From NCBI GenBank assembly GCA_023953695.1, contig JAMLJG010000007.1:1-64000 (forward strand): a stretch of 64,000 nucleotides of DNA, given 5' to 3'. Numbering within the stretch: position 1 is the first letter of the stretch; the number at the start of each line of letters is the position of its first letter. Positions 8,584 through 16,846 of this stretch are shown in pieces. Under the pieces are notes generated by a model. The model did no database searches, was not told the origin of the DNA, and saw only the letters and a program-made list of their open reading frames with translations. Source of the stretch: Kiritimatiellia bacterium. GTDB taxonomy: Bacteria > Verrucomicrobiota > Kiritimatiellia > CAIVKH01. The position numbers and the translations under genes were made by a program.

Positions 8584-9860
8584 TGGGCGAGAACGAATCA
8601 CAATTTGAAGGCAAGCTCCTGAGCCACAGCCTCCTGCTGGTGGTGACCACGGGCATCGCCAGCGCGGCCGCCGTGGTCTTTCACATGATCATGGGGCGGC
8701 GTCTGGAAGAATCCGAATATGGCATTCTCGCGGCGCTGCTGAACATGATGCTCGTGCTCTCCACTCCGCTCGATGCGCTGCGCAACGCCATGGCGCAATT
8801 TGCCGCGCGCGCGCACCGCGCGAATGACCCGGCGCTCGTCCGCGCCATCGCGTGGCGTTGGTGTTTGCGGATCGGGCTGCTCTCGCTCCCGCTGAGTCTG
8901 GCGCTGTGGCTGCTGCACGGGCCCATTGCTGGGTTCTTCCACCTCCAGTCGCCCGGTCCCGTGCTCATCGTGGCGCTGTGCCTGCCTCCGTTCATGCTTC
9001 TGCCCGTGGCGGCGGGTATTCTGCAGGGCATCCAGCGGTTCTGGATCTTCAGCGCGTCCATGCATGGCATGGCGCTCATCCGCCTGGCCCTCGGCTACGG
9101 ATTCGTTGCGCTCCTCGGCGCGACCGCGTTCTACGCCGTTCTCGCGCACGGCCTCGCGACGTTGTATGGCGCGTTGGCGGCCATCCTCAGCGTGTGGTGG
9201 ATCACGCGCGGCGCGGGGCCCGCCGTCAAGGCCACGCGCGGAATCGGTCCCTATTTCCTCGGCGCGATGTTCATGCTCGGCGCCTATGGCATCCTGATGA
9301 ATTGCGATGTGATGATCGTGCGACACTTCTATCCGAACGAGGCAGACGCCTATGCGTGGGCCGCGACCATCGGCCGCTCGGTCGTCTTCTTGCCCATGCC
9401 GATCGCGATGGCGATGTTTCCCAAAGTCATTTCCTCCGGCGCCAGCTCGCGCAGCAGCCGCTTGATTCTTCTGAAGGCGCTCGGAATGGTCTCCGCAATG
9501 ATTGGCGCAGGTGTGGCGGTCTGCCTCTTGTGGCCCAAGCTGCCGCTGCTGATTCTCTACGGCATTCGCGACCCCGCGCCCGAGTTGCTGCACCTGGTGC
9601 GCATGACCATGCTGGCCATGTGTCCGCTGGGCATCACCTATCTGCTGCTGAACTTTGAAATGGCGCAACACCGCTTCGGCACCGTGCCGTGGTTGGCGCT
9701 GCTCGCGGTGGCCTATGTGGTGGGCGTCTGGCGTTGGCACGGGAGCGTGCTGGCGATTGTGGGCGTGCTCGGCGCAGTGGCCACGGCCTCCGCCGTGTTG
9801 TATCTTTGGGCGTTGCTCCGGCCGGGCCGACCGGCGGCAGCGGCGGCGCCCGCGCACTAA
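8583..9860 (+). CDS. Polysaccharide/lipid-linked oligosaccharide flippase (MOP superfamily)
   Basis: A 425-residue hydrophobic protein with roughly twelve membrane segments and the organisation of Wzx/MATE-like polysaccharide transporters: an N-terminal T-x-G-I-A-S-A-A-A-V-V-F helix, then G-R-R-L-E-E-S-E-Y-G, which is typical of this family after helix 1. It probably flips the lipid-linked glycan built by the upstream glycosyltransferases. The ATG overlaps the GT2 stop by one base (TAATG); the open frame extends back to 8424 but that part lies inside the GT2 gene. It is the last gene of the operon. A palindrome array begins five bases after its stop. Confidence 0.83.
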   Translation: MGENESQFEGKLLSHSLLLVVTTGIASAAAVVFHMIMGRRLEESEYGILAALLNMMLVLSTPLDALRNAMAQFAARAHRANDPALVRAIAWRWCLRIGLLSLPLSLALWLLHGPIAGFFHLQSPGPVLIVALCLPPFMLLPVAAGILQGIQRFWIFSASMHGMALIRLALGYGFVALLGATAFYAVLAHGLATLYGALAAILSVWWITRGAGPAVKATRGIGPYFLGAMFMLGAYGILMNCDVMIVRHFYPNEADAYAWAATIGRSVVFLPMPIAMAMFPKVISSGASSRSSRLILLKALGMVSAMIGAGVAVCLLWPKLPLLILYGIRDPAPELLHLVRMTMLAMCPLGITYLLLNFEMAQHRFGTVPWLALLAVAYVVGVWRWHGSVLAIVGVLGAVATASAVLYLWALLRPGRPAAAAAPAH

Positions 9861-9865
9861 CAAAG

Positions 9866-9975
9866 TTCCAATCGTTGGAAACGGCGCGCAGCGAAACTTC
9901 CAATCCTTGGAATAAAAGGAGCGAAAAGTTCCAATCCTTGGAAGGTTCGGGCGGGGCGATTTCCAACCCTTGGAA
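9866..9975. repeat. Array of four helically phased TTCCAA-NNN-TTGGAA palindromes
   Basis: Four perfect 15-bp palindromic units lie at 9866-9880, 9898-9912, 9929-9943 and 9961-9975. Start-to-start distances are 32, 31 and 32 bp. The central triplets are TCG, TCC, TCC and CCC; the spacers of 16-17 bases share no sequence. The array fills the gap between the flippase stop and the helicase start (9993). The same motif and spacing recur at 21364 and 47730, which rules out chance. Regular three-turn spacing suggests a protein-bound DNA site on one helix face; that part is inference. Confidence 0.85.
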
Positions 9976-9992
9976 GGGGTGGGTTTTGTACG

Positions 9993-11915
9993 ATGTCGAA
10001 AGTCAATTTTGAGAGCGATTTGAATGCGGAGCAACTGGCGGCTGTCCGGGCGCCGGATGGGCCGGTTCTGATCATTGCCGCAGCGGGGACGGGCAAGACG
10101 CGGACGCTGACCTATCGGGTGGCGTGGCTGGTGGAGCGCGGGATTGATCCGGAGCGGATTCTGCTGCTGACGTTCACGAACAAGGCCGCGCGCGAGATGT
10201 TGGAGCGCGCGCGAGGGTTGGTGGGCGAGGGCGTGGGCGGGCTGTGGGGCGGCACGTTCCACCACATGGCCAATCGCATGTTGCGGCGCTACGCGAGTGC
10301 GTTGGGCTATGGTTCGGACTACACGATTCTGGATCAAGACGACTCGCGTACGCTTGTGAAGCAGGCCGCGGACAGCTTGAATTTGCTCGGCAAACATTTT
10401 CCGAAGCCGGATGTGTTGCTGTCTGTCTATGGACTGGCGACGAGTCGCGAGGCGCCCGTGCTCTCGATTGCGGAGCAGCGGCTGGGCGCGCACGATATTG
10501 ATTTGCAGGATGTGGTGCGCGTGCGCGAGCTCTATGAGCAGAAGAAGCGCGAGGCCAACGCGATGGATTTCGACGATCTGCTCGTCAACGGGCTGCGCCT
10601 TTTCCGCGAGCATCCGGCAATTCTCGCGAACTATCGCGAACGCTTTTTGCACATCCTTGTGGATGAATATCAGGATACCAATGTGATTCAGGCCGCATGG
10701 GTGGATGCGCTTGCGGCGGAGCGTCGCAATCTCTTGGTGGTGGGCGATGACTTTCAGGGCATCTATTCCTGGCGCGGGGCGGATTTCCGAAACATTCTTT
10801 CGTTTCCCAGCCGCTATCCGGGCACCTCTGTGTTCAAGCTCGAAACGAACTATCGCAGCGTGCCCGGCATTTTGGATGTGGCGAATGCGTGCATCGCAGG
10901 CAATCCGGAGCAGTTCCAGAAGACGCTGCGCGCCACGCGCCCGCCCACGAAGCCGCCGATGGTGGTGCGGCTGCGCGATGGCGATCAGCAGGCGCTCTAT
11001 ATCGCCGATCGCATTCGCCGCCTGCGGATGGCGGGGCGCAGCCTGAACGATATCGTGATTTTATATCGCGCGCACTACCACGCGTTGGAATTGCAGTTGC
11101 TTCTCGCGCGGGAGCGGATTCCGTTTCAGATCACATCCGGCATGCGATTCTTTGAGCAGGCGCACATCAAGGATGCGTGCGCGTTGCTGCGCCTCCTGGC
11201 GAATCCGGGCGACGCGCTTTCCTTCCACCGCTTGCTCCAACTGTTTCCGAAGGTGGGGAAGAAGACGTGCGACAAGATGTGGTCGGCACTGGGCGGTCGG
11301 CTTGACCTGCGCGACGCGGCGGCGCGGCAGAAACTGGCCTCGCTCCTGCCTGTGGCCGCGCGCGCGTCGTGGCAGGATTTGGAGGAAGTGTTTGGCATCC
11401 TCGATGCGGCGCCGGGCAAGGTGATCGAGCGATTCGTCGCCGCGTTTTATGATCAGTATGCGGTTGAGACGTTCGACAACTATGAGCGGCGCTCCGAGGA
11501 TCTCGAAGAGTTGGTGCTCTTCACCGAGCGCTTTGAGAGCACGGCGGACTTCCTGAGTGAAATGGCGTTGCTCACCAATCTCGATGCGGAGCTTGAAGAG
11601 CCGAGCGAGGATCGCACCGAGGCGGTTCGATTGAGCACGATTCATCAGGCCAAAGGGTTGGAGTGGCCCGTGGTGTTTATCCTGTGGCTCTCCGATGGCA
11701 TGTTTCCATCCTCGCGCTCGCTCAACGACGATGGGGACGACTCCGAGGAGCGACGCCTGTTCTACGTCGCCACGACGCGGGCGAAGGATGAGCTGTTTCT
11801 CTGTGTACCCGCGCTTCGCCGCGCGCGCGATGGCGATGCCCAGTTCTATCCGCCTTCTCGCTTTGTCACCGAGATGCCGCCGGCTTTGGTGCGCGAACAA
11901 AACTATTACGATTGA
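9993..11915 (+). CDS. UvrD/PcrA-type superfamily 1 DNA helicase
   Basis: The 640-residue protein contains the SF1A helicase motifs: L-N-x-E-Q-x-A-A-V (Q motif, residues 10-18), Walker A A-A-G-T-G-K-T (about 30-36), T-F-T-N-K-A-A-R-E-M, motif II V-D-E-Y-Q-D-T, motif III G-D-D-F-Q-G-I-Y-S-W-R-G-A, E-T-N-Y-R-S, and motif V I-H-Q-A-K-G-L-E-W, then motif VI V-A-T-T-R-A-K. It unwinds DNA 3' to 5' in repair or replication restart. At 640 residues it is somewhat shorter than PcrA/UvrD (about 720) and lacks their extended C-terminal tail. It overlaps the convergent erythromycin esterase-like gene by ten bases. Confidence 0.93.
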   Translation: MSKVNFESDLNAEQLAAVRAPDGPVLIIAAAGTGKTRTLTYRVAWLVERGIDPERILLLTFTNKAAREMLERARGLVGEGVGGLWGGTFHHMANRMLRRYASALGYGSDYTILDQDDSRTLVKQAADSLNLLGKHFPKPDVLLSVYGLATSREAPVLSIAEQRLGAHDIDLQDVVRVRELYEQKKREANAMDFDDLLVNGLRLFREHPAILANYRERFLHILVDEYQDTNVIQAAWVDALAAERRNLLVVGDDFQGIYSWRGADFRNILSFPSRYPGTSVFKLETNYRSVPGILDVANACIAGNPEQFQKTLRATRPPTKPPMVVRLRDGDQQALYIADRIRRLRMAGRSLNDIVILYRAHYHALELQLLLARERIPFQITSGMRFFEQAHIKDACALLRLLANPGDALSFHRLLQLFPKVGKKTCDKMWSALGGRLDLRDAAARQKLASLLPVAARASWQDLEEVFGILDAAPGKVIERFVAAFYDQYAVETFDNYERRSEDLEELVLFTERFESTADFLSEMALLTNLDAELEEPSEDRTEAVRLSTIHQAKGLEWPVVFILWLSDGMFPSSRSLNDDGDDSEERRLFYVATTRAKDELFLCVPALRRARDGDAQFYPPSRFVTEMPPALVREQNYYD

Positions 11916-13087
11916 GTGCCGTCCCACGCCTGGAGCGGGAGGCCGCCGCGATGATAGGGGGAAGTCGCGACGAACGCGAGATGGTCGAAGTCGCGCGCGG
12001 TGTCGCGCGACCACGGGAAATACGTCGGGTTCAGCGCGCTGCCACTGCGCGTGGGGAGCGCATCGAACTCCGCTGAAGGCGCGCTTGAAAGGGATAGGAG
12101 CGCGTCGCCCGTGAAAAGGGATTCGAGTGAGCCGGGATCGGGTGGGGCGATTCCGTTTTCTGCCGATTCGCCAATGCCAGTTCCGATGATCGCGTAGCGG
12201 GGGCCGAGTGTTGCGCTGAGGCGCGCGCCTGCGGGCCACCACGAATGCGTGATGGCGCCCATGGACCATTGCGCCTGTGAGCGCTTGAGGTGGCTGTTGT
12301 GGGCGAAGGCAAAAACGCGGCCGCGCGATCGCTCGCGATTCAGGATGAACTCGAGGTTGTCGGCCATCATTGCGTCGCGGATGCCGAGTGTTTGCGAATA
12401 GCTGGCGCCGCTCGCCATCATCGCGTGTGCCGCGAGGAGCTGCCGGCAGAGCGCGGCATCGTGTTGGGCGGCAGTGCGGCCGGGCTGCGCATTCCGAAGT
12501 TCCGCGATGAGATTCTCGATTTCGACGCGCAGCTCGTTCGCGCGCGGCGTTGCGCCGATGCCCTTGGAGGGGTCTTGAATGACCGCCATGTTTTCCCAGT
12601 CGCTATCGGAACCGATGAGGTCCGCAATGCGCTGTTTTCGCGCCGGGTCATCCACGGCATCGAGGACAAAACTCGGGCTGGCGAAGGATGCTTTTCCGAG
12701 CGGCATGTCGAAGCCGTAGAAGTGAATCGCCTCGGGGTACGTTTCGTTGTAGGCGCGCATCCACTCAATGAGTTCGCGGTTGGCTTCGAGAATCCCCATG
12801 CCGTGGCCGAGCCAATCATCGAATTGCGCGCGGTCGCCGCGACCGAGGATGTAGTCATTGACGCAGCGCGCCTGGGGAAAGCTGCACTCCAGAGCGAGGG
12901 CTCGAAATTGGTGTTGTTCAACAAGGCGTTGGAAGAGGCGATTGCGCAGGATCAGGATCGCCTCGGCGCCGTGCAGCGCCTCCCCGAGCGCGAGCAATTC
13001 GACCTGTGGCAGTTCTGCGAGAATTGCGTCGAATCCCGCCGCTGTGGTGGGAAGCGCGTGTTTTTGAATCCAGTCAGAGAGTGTCAT
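11906..13087 (-). CDS. Erythromycin esterase-like protein
   Basis: The 393-residue protein matches the erythromycin esterase homologue family (PF05139): L-L-A-L-G-E-A-L-H-G-A-E near residues 31-42, L-A-L-E-C-S-F, a W-M-R-A-Y-N segment, F-Y-G-F-D-M-P, and a late A-F-A-H-N-S-H-L. The conserved His and Glu residues of the hydrolase active site are present. Few family members hydrolyse macrolides; most have unknown substrates, so resistance should not be assumed. Its start codon directly abuts the purE stop, so the two genes are probably co-transcribed from the purE side. Confidence 0.85.
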   Translation of the reverse strand: MTLSDWIQKHALPTTAAGFDAILAELPQVELLALGEALHGAEAILILRNRLFQRLVEQHQFRALALECSFPQARCVNDYILGRGDRAQFDDWLGHGMGILEANRELIEWMRAYNETYPEAIHFYGFDMPLGKASFASPSFVLDAVDDPARKQRIADLIGSDSDWENMAVIQDPSKGIGATPRANELRVEIENLIAELRNAQPGRTAAQHDAALCRQLLAAHAMMASGASYSQTLGIRDAMMADNLEFILNRERSRGRVFAFAHNSHLKRSQAQWSMGAITHSWWPAGARLSATLGPRYAIIGTGIGESAENGIAPPDPGSLESLFTGDALLSLSSAPSAEFDALPTRSGSALNPTYFPWSRDTARDFDHLAFVATSPYHRGGLPLQAWDGTQS

Positions 13088-13585
13088 TTAGGAACTCGCT
13101 TGTTGACCGAGGTTTTTGTTTTTTGCTCGAGACTCTTTCGCCATGCGTTGGCGGAACGCGGCGAGGCGTTTGGCGAGGTTTGCATCGGAGGTGGCGAGGA
13201 TGGAAGCGGCGAGGAGCCCCGCATTGCGCCCGTTTCCGATCGAAACCGTGGCGACGGGGATGCCTGCGGGCATTTGTACGATCGAAAGGAGCGAGTCCAT
13301 TCCCTTGAGCGCCTTGGACTCGATCGGCACACCGATCACGGGAAGCGTCGTATGACTTGCCGTCATGCCGGGAAGGTGCGCTGCGCCGCCTGCGCCGGCA
13401 ATGATGACCTTCAGACCTCGGCGCGCGGCCGATTTGGCGTAGCGCGCCATGTCGTCTGGTGTGCGGTGAGCCGAGACGACCTTCATTTCGAAAGGAATTA
13501 AAAATTCGGTCAGCGCATCGGCTGCCTTCTGCATTGTCGGCAGATCGGAATCGCTGCCCATGATGATGCCCACGAGAGATTTCAT
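13088..13585 (-). CDS. purE: N5-carboxyaminoimidazole ribonucleotide mutase
   Basis: A class I PurE of about 165 residues. The N-terminal [12 protein letters not shown] motif, S-A-H-R-T-P with the catalytic histidine, and the [13 protein letters not shown] segment are all intact. It converts N5-CAIR, made by PurK, to CAIR in de novo purine synthesis. The ATG at 13585 gives the usual M-K-S-L-V-G start; an alternative ATG lies twelve bases upstream at 13597. purK is also in this window but 1.6 kb away, on the far side of the MFS gene. The C-terminus carries a short lysine-rich tail. Confidence 0.95.
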   Translation of the reverse strand: MKSLVGIIMGSDSDLPTMQKAADALTEFLIPFEMKVVSAHRTPDDMARYAKSAARRGLKVIIAGAGGAAHLPGMTASHTTLPVIGVPIESKALKGMDSLLSIVQMPAGIPVATVSIGNGRNAGLLAASILATSDANLAKRLAAFRQRMAKESRAKNKNLGQQASS

Positions 13586-13709
13586 GGCGCGCATCATAAC
13601 GGAATCGTCGCGACGCTGCGAAATGTTTTGCGGAATACCTTTGCGCGATTTTCAGCAACACTGCGCTGTCCTTGCGATAGCGCGACGCTCCGCTTCGTCG
13701 CGAAATTTT

Positions 13710-13739
13710 TTTGCGCGCGATTTCTTGTTTGCGCGCGAT
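13710..13739. promoter_or_regulatory. Direct repeat in the purE/MFS divergent gap
   Basis: TTTGCGCGCGAT occurs twice, at 13710-13721 and 13728-13739, with an 18-bp period. Each copy contains the self-complementary GCGCGC. It lies 27 bases before the MFS start codon and could be an operator or part of the promoter region; no strong -35/-10 pair was identified. Confidence 0.35.
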
Positions 13740-13765
13740 GTGGATTCTGATAGAGTGTTCTCTGC

Positions 13766-15175
13766 ATGGCAGACACACAATCATCAGTATCTTCATCCGA
13801 CCGCATCCGCTATCCTGCGGGTTTCAGGCGTCGGCGCGGGCTCAACTGGTTCTCTCTCGGATTGCTATATGGCGCATATTATATGTGCCGTTACAACTTC
13901 CGATTCGCGACGCCGGGGATGATGGAGGAGTTCAGCTTCACGAAGAGCCAGATCGCGGACATGCTCGCGATTTGGAACCTCGCCTATGGCACGGGTCAGT
14001 TGATCAACGGGCTCTTGTGCGATCGTATTGGCGGAAAGCGCTCCATGTTGATTGGCGCGATTGGCACAGTCATCATCAATCTCGTCTTTGGCTTTGCTTC
14101 ATTTGTGGGCACCTTTGCGACGTTTTCGCTGATTTGGCTGATTAACGGCTATATGCAGGCATTTGGCGCGCCGGGCATGGTCAAGATTAACGCTGCGTGG
14201 TTCCAGCGCCGAGAGCGGGGCACCTTTGCTGGAATCTTCGGGTTCATGATTCAGCTCGGACAGGTCAGCATCAGCAAACTTGCGCCGATGATCTTGGCGG
14301 GCATCACGTTTGGCACCATGGTGATTGCGGAACCGGGCGACTGGCGATGGCTCTTTCGCATCCCGCCGCTGATTACTGCGGCCTGTGCGATCTTTATGTG
14401 GCTCGCGGCCAAGCAGACGCCGGAAGAGGCGGGCTATCCCGGCGCGGTTCCCGACGAAATAGACAATTCGGCCGGTGTCACGGTTTCGCTGAAGGAGTCG
14501 TTCAAGACGATCTTCACACATCCGCTCGTCTGGTTCTATGCGGCCGCCTATGGCTGCACGGGCGCGGTTCGACAGAGCAGCGATCAATTGGCGATCCTCT
14601 ACTTTGAAGAGGCGCTCGGCTTCGACATGAAGGTGAACATTCCGGTTGCCGCCGTCCTGACTTTGACCGCCATGCCCATGATGGCTGTGTTCGGCTCGTT
14701 TGTTTCCGGGTGGGTATCGGACCGCTTTTTCAAGGGACACCGTTCGCCTGTTGCGATGACACTCTATTTCTTCGAGGCCTTTGTGATCTCGTGCGCGGCG
14801 GTGATTCTGCTCTTTGGACTTGTTGGTCCGACGAGCCGTGGCATCTTCTTGGGCTGCCTCATCCTCATTCTGATCGCTTTGACGGCGAACTCGACCCACT
14901 CGATCGTCGGCGCGGCTGCGCCGATGGATATTGGCGGGAAGAAGATGGCTGGTTTTGCGGCGGGCGTGATTGACTCTTTCCAATACTACGGTGGAGCCAT
15001 CTCGCTCTTTATCACCGGGCGCGTCCTCGAGGCCACGCAGGAGACCTATGGATGGACGTTCTGGTATGTCATTATGTCCGGCTTCGGCGTTCTCGGCGGA
15101 ATCGCCATGCTGCTTGTTATGCGCAAGCAGAAACGCCTCGCAGCCGCGAGTGCACTCGCTGAACAGAGTGCCTGA
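13766..15175 (+). CDS. MFS transporter, organophosphate:phosphate antiporter type
   Basis: A 469-residue protein with twelve predicted membrane helices. The N-terminal part reads N-W-F-S-L-G-L-L-Y-G-A-Y-Y-M-C-R-Y-N-F, and loop 2-3 contains D-R-I-G-G-K-R, the MFS A-motif. The R-Y-N element and overall plan resemble the GlpT/UhpT (OPA) family, which exchanges organic phosphates such as glycerol-3-phosphate or hexose-6-phosphate for phosphate. The substrate is not certain. It stands alone on the plus strand, convergent with purK and divergent from purE. The two purine genes on either side suggest but do not prove a metabolic connection. Confidence 0.82.
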   Translation: MADTQSSVSSSDRIRYPAGFRRRRGLNWFSLGLLYGAYYMCRYNFRFATPGMMEEFSFTKSQIADMLAIWNLAYGTGQLINGLLCDRIGGKRSMLIGAIGTVIINLVFGFASFVGTFATFSLIWLINGYMQAFGAPGMVKINAAWFQRRERGTFAGIFGFMIQLGQVSISKLAPMILAGITFGTMVIAEPGDWRWLFRIPPLITAACAIFMWLAAKQTPEEAGYPGAVPDEIDNSAGVTVSLKESFKTIFTHPLVWFYAAAYGCTGAVRQSSDQLAILYFEEALGFDMKVNIPVAAVLTLTAMPMMAVFGSFVSGWVSDRFFKGHRSPVAMTLYFFEAFVISCAAVILLFGLVGPTSRGIFLGCLILILIALTANSTHSIVGAAAPMDIGGKKMAGFAAGVIDSFQYYGGAISLFITGRVLEATQETYGWTFWYVIMSGFGVLGGIAMLLVMRKQKRLAAASALAEQSA

Positions 15176-15232
15176 GCCCATCTGAGGCCCTTCGAGCCTT
15201 GGCCGCTCTGAAGTTCCGAAAGGCGTCCGGCG

Positions 15233-16399
15233 CTAGCCGAAGCGGAGGCGCTGCGCTGCGCGCTGCGCAATCGCAAGCGCCTTTTCGGGCGTCGGGCCGA
15301 GCGCGGTGACGTGGCCCATCTTCCGGCCCTTCATGCTGCGGTCCTTGCCATAAATGTGAATCTGTGCACCCTCGACGGCGAGTGCATCGCGGAGGCCCAT
15401 AGGCATTGCGGGCCCATCGCCGGCGCCTATGAGGTTCACCATCGCCGCAGCCGGAGCGCGCAGGGTGGGGGAGCCGAGCGGCCAGCCGAGGATCGCCCGG
15501 ATATGATTTTCAAATTGTGAGCAATCGCACCCCTCGATCGAATAGTGACCGGAGTTGTGCACGCGCGGCGCCATTTCATTGATTAGAATCTGGCCATCGG
15601 ACATCAGAAAAAGCTCCACACCCACGCTGCCTACGCCCCCAATGGCCTCCACTGCGCGTTTTGCCGTGAGCGATGCAGCCGCCATCCATTCGGGCGGTAG
15701 CCGCGCCGGCGCGGTGACGGTGTGGCAGATGTGGTCGCGCTGAAGTGTGTCCACAACGGGGTATACGACCACCTCGTCAGAAACATCGGGTCGCGCACGG
15801 GTGACCATCACTGCGAGTTCGCGATCGAACGGGCAAAATTGTTCGACATAGAGCGCTGCCGCGCCGCCCTCCAGTTTTTGCCATGCCGCCGCGACCTCGG
15901 CTGCCGAACGAATCGTGGCATTGCCCTTGCCATCGTAGCCCAGCTTTCGGCGCTTCAAGACGAGCGGCCAACCCCAGCGCTCGGCCGCCTCAACGACCTC
16001 GTCGGGAGAGGAGACCGGTCGAAACGGTGCCAGCGGCAGATTGGCAGCCGCGAGAGCCTCCTTTTGGAGCAATTTGTCTTGGACCTGCGCCAGGCAGGCA
16101 GCGGGGGGGAAGAGGAGGCGCCCCGAAACCTCCAGTTCGGCCAAAGCATCGGACTCGATAAACTCATTTTCCAGCGTAACGACATCCGCACCCTCTGCAA
16201 AGGGGATCAAGACAGCCGGATCATTCCAATCGCCCAGCGTCACCTCCCAATCCGCAAGCGGGGCAGGATTAGGCCTGTTTTCGAGGACTTTGACGCGACA
16301 CCCGAGTTGGGTCGCGGCCTGAGCCATCATTTTGGCCAGTTGCCCGCTGCCTAGGATTGCAATGGTTGGGCGATTATGGGAATGTGCAGGGGTCGACAT
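15233..16399 (-). CDS. purK: 5-(carboxyamino)imidazole ribonucleotide synthase
   Basis: An ATP-grasp protein of 388 residues. It starts with a Rossmann-like I-A-I-L-G-S-G-Q-L-A-K-M segment, has the L-K-R-R-K-L-G-Y-D-G-K-G-N ATP-binding loop, and the late E-M-A-P-R-V-H-N-S-G-H-Y motif typical of PurK. It makes N5-CAIR from AIR, bicarbonate and ATP, feeding PurE. The open frame reaches 16501, but the ATG at 16399 fits the family start. It is convergent with the MFS gene, with a 57-base gap in which no clear terminator is seen. Confidence 0.95.
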   Translation of the reverse strand: MSTPAHSHNRPTIAILGSGQLAKMMAQAATQLGCRVKVLENRPNPAPLADWEVTLGDWNDPAVLIPFAEGADVVTLENEFIESDALAELEVSGRLLFPPAACLAQVQDKLLQKEALAAANLPLAPFRPVSSPDEVVEAAERWGWPLVLKRRKLGYDGKGNATIRSAAEVAAAWQKLEGGAAALYVEQFCPFDRELAVMVTRARPDVSDEVVVYPVVDTLQRDHICHTVTAPARLPPEWMAAASLTAKRAVEAIGGVGSVGVELFLMSDGQILINEMAPRVHNSGHYSIEGCDCSQFENHIRAILGWPLGSPTLRAPAAAMVNLIGAGDGPAMPMGLRDALAVEGAQIHIYGKDRSMKGRKMGHVTALGPTPEKALAIAQRAAQRLRFG

Positions 16400-16463
16400 G
16401 GCCGCGCATTCTGACGGCCCATTGGGCGCGGTCAATTTTTTTCGCATTTTGGCCGATTGTCTG

Positions 16464-16495
16464 TTGACAGAGGCTAGACGGATCGGGCATATATC
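16464..16495 (+). promoter_or_regulatory. Candidate promoter of the tRNA-Thr/tuf/ribosomal block
   Basis: A perfect -35 hexamer TTGACA lies at 16464-16469. The -10 is either CATATA at 16488 (18-base spacer) or TATATC at 16490-16495 (20-base spacer). It is the only TTGACA in the gap between purK and tRNA-Thr and points towards the 31-kb translation gene block. The spacer is longer than the ideal 17. Confidence 0.5.
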
Positions 16496-16507
16496 TCCCA
16501 CTTAGCG

Positions 16508-16534
16508 CTTCCACAGATGAAAGTTTTGTGGAAG
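16508..16534 (+). promoter_or_regulatory. Perfect inverted repeat just downstream of the candidate promoter
   Basis: CTTCCACA at 16508-16515 and TGTGGAAG at 16527-16534 form 8-bp perfect arms around an 11-base loop. The repeat starts about 12 bases after the candidate -10, so it falls at the predicted transcript 5' end. It could be an operator or a 5' stabilising stem-loop. There is no T tract, so it is not an intrinsic terminator. Confidence 0.5.
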
Positions 16535-16638
16535 TGGCGGTTAAATAACATCGAATCAAGCACCTCTCTGCATCGCGGATTTAGGCGATTTGTGGAGGAA
16601 AGGTGTGTTGTCTGGTGTTATTTGGTCGTTGCCGGGAT

Positions 16639-16714
16639 GCCCACGTAGCTCAGTCGGTAGAGCACGTCCTTGGTAAGGACGAGGTCGGCCGTTCGATCCG
16701 GCTCGTGGGCTCCA
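16639..16714 (+). tRNA. tRNA-Thr (GGT)
   Basis: The cloverleaf is complete: acceptor stem GCCCACG pairs with CGTGGGC, the D arm contains GCTCAGTCGGTAGAGC, the anticodon stem is CGTCC/GGACG with loop TTGGTAA (anticodon GGT), and the T loop is GTTCGATCC. The CCA end is encoded (16712-16714). It lies 133 bases before tuf, the position of tRNA-Thr in the tuf-secE-nusG cluster of chlamydiae. Confidence 0.97.
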
Positions 16715-16846
16715 CTCTCGCTGGGGGTGTCGCGAGGCGAGTGTAGAGGCGAAGAGTGAGTGCGGTGGCGTGGGCCATCGCGGGCGACGGTGAGGAATTT
16801 ATATAAGGCAACTGATAACGCAGTAAAACGCGAGGAGAGAAGGAAA

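Noticed and set aside
9866..9975. The regular repeats looked like a very small CRISPR array.
   Set aside because: Repeat units are only 15 bp, spacers 16-17 bp, the repeats vary in the centre, and no cas gene is in the window.
8598..10652. A 684-codon minus-strand frame opposite the flippase and helicase.
   Set aside because: Its translation is His/Arg/Gln-rich low complexity, typical of a shadow frame, and it spans the palindrome array.
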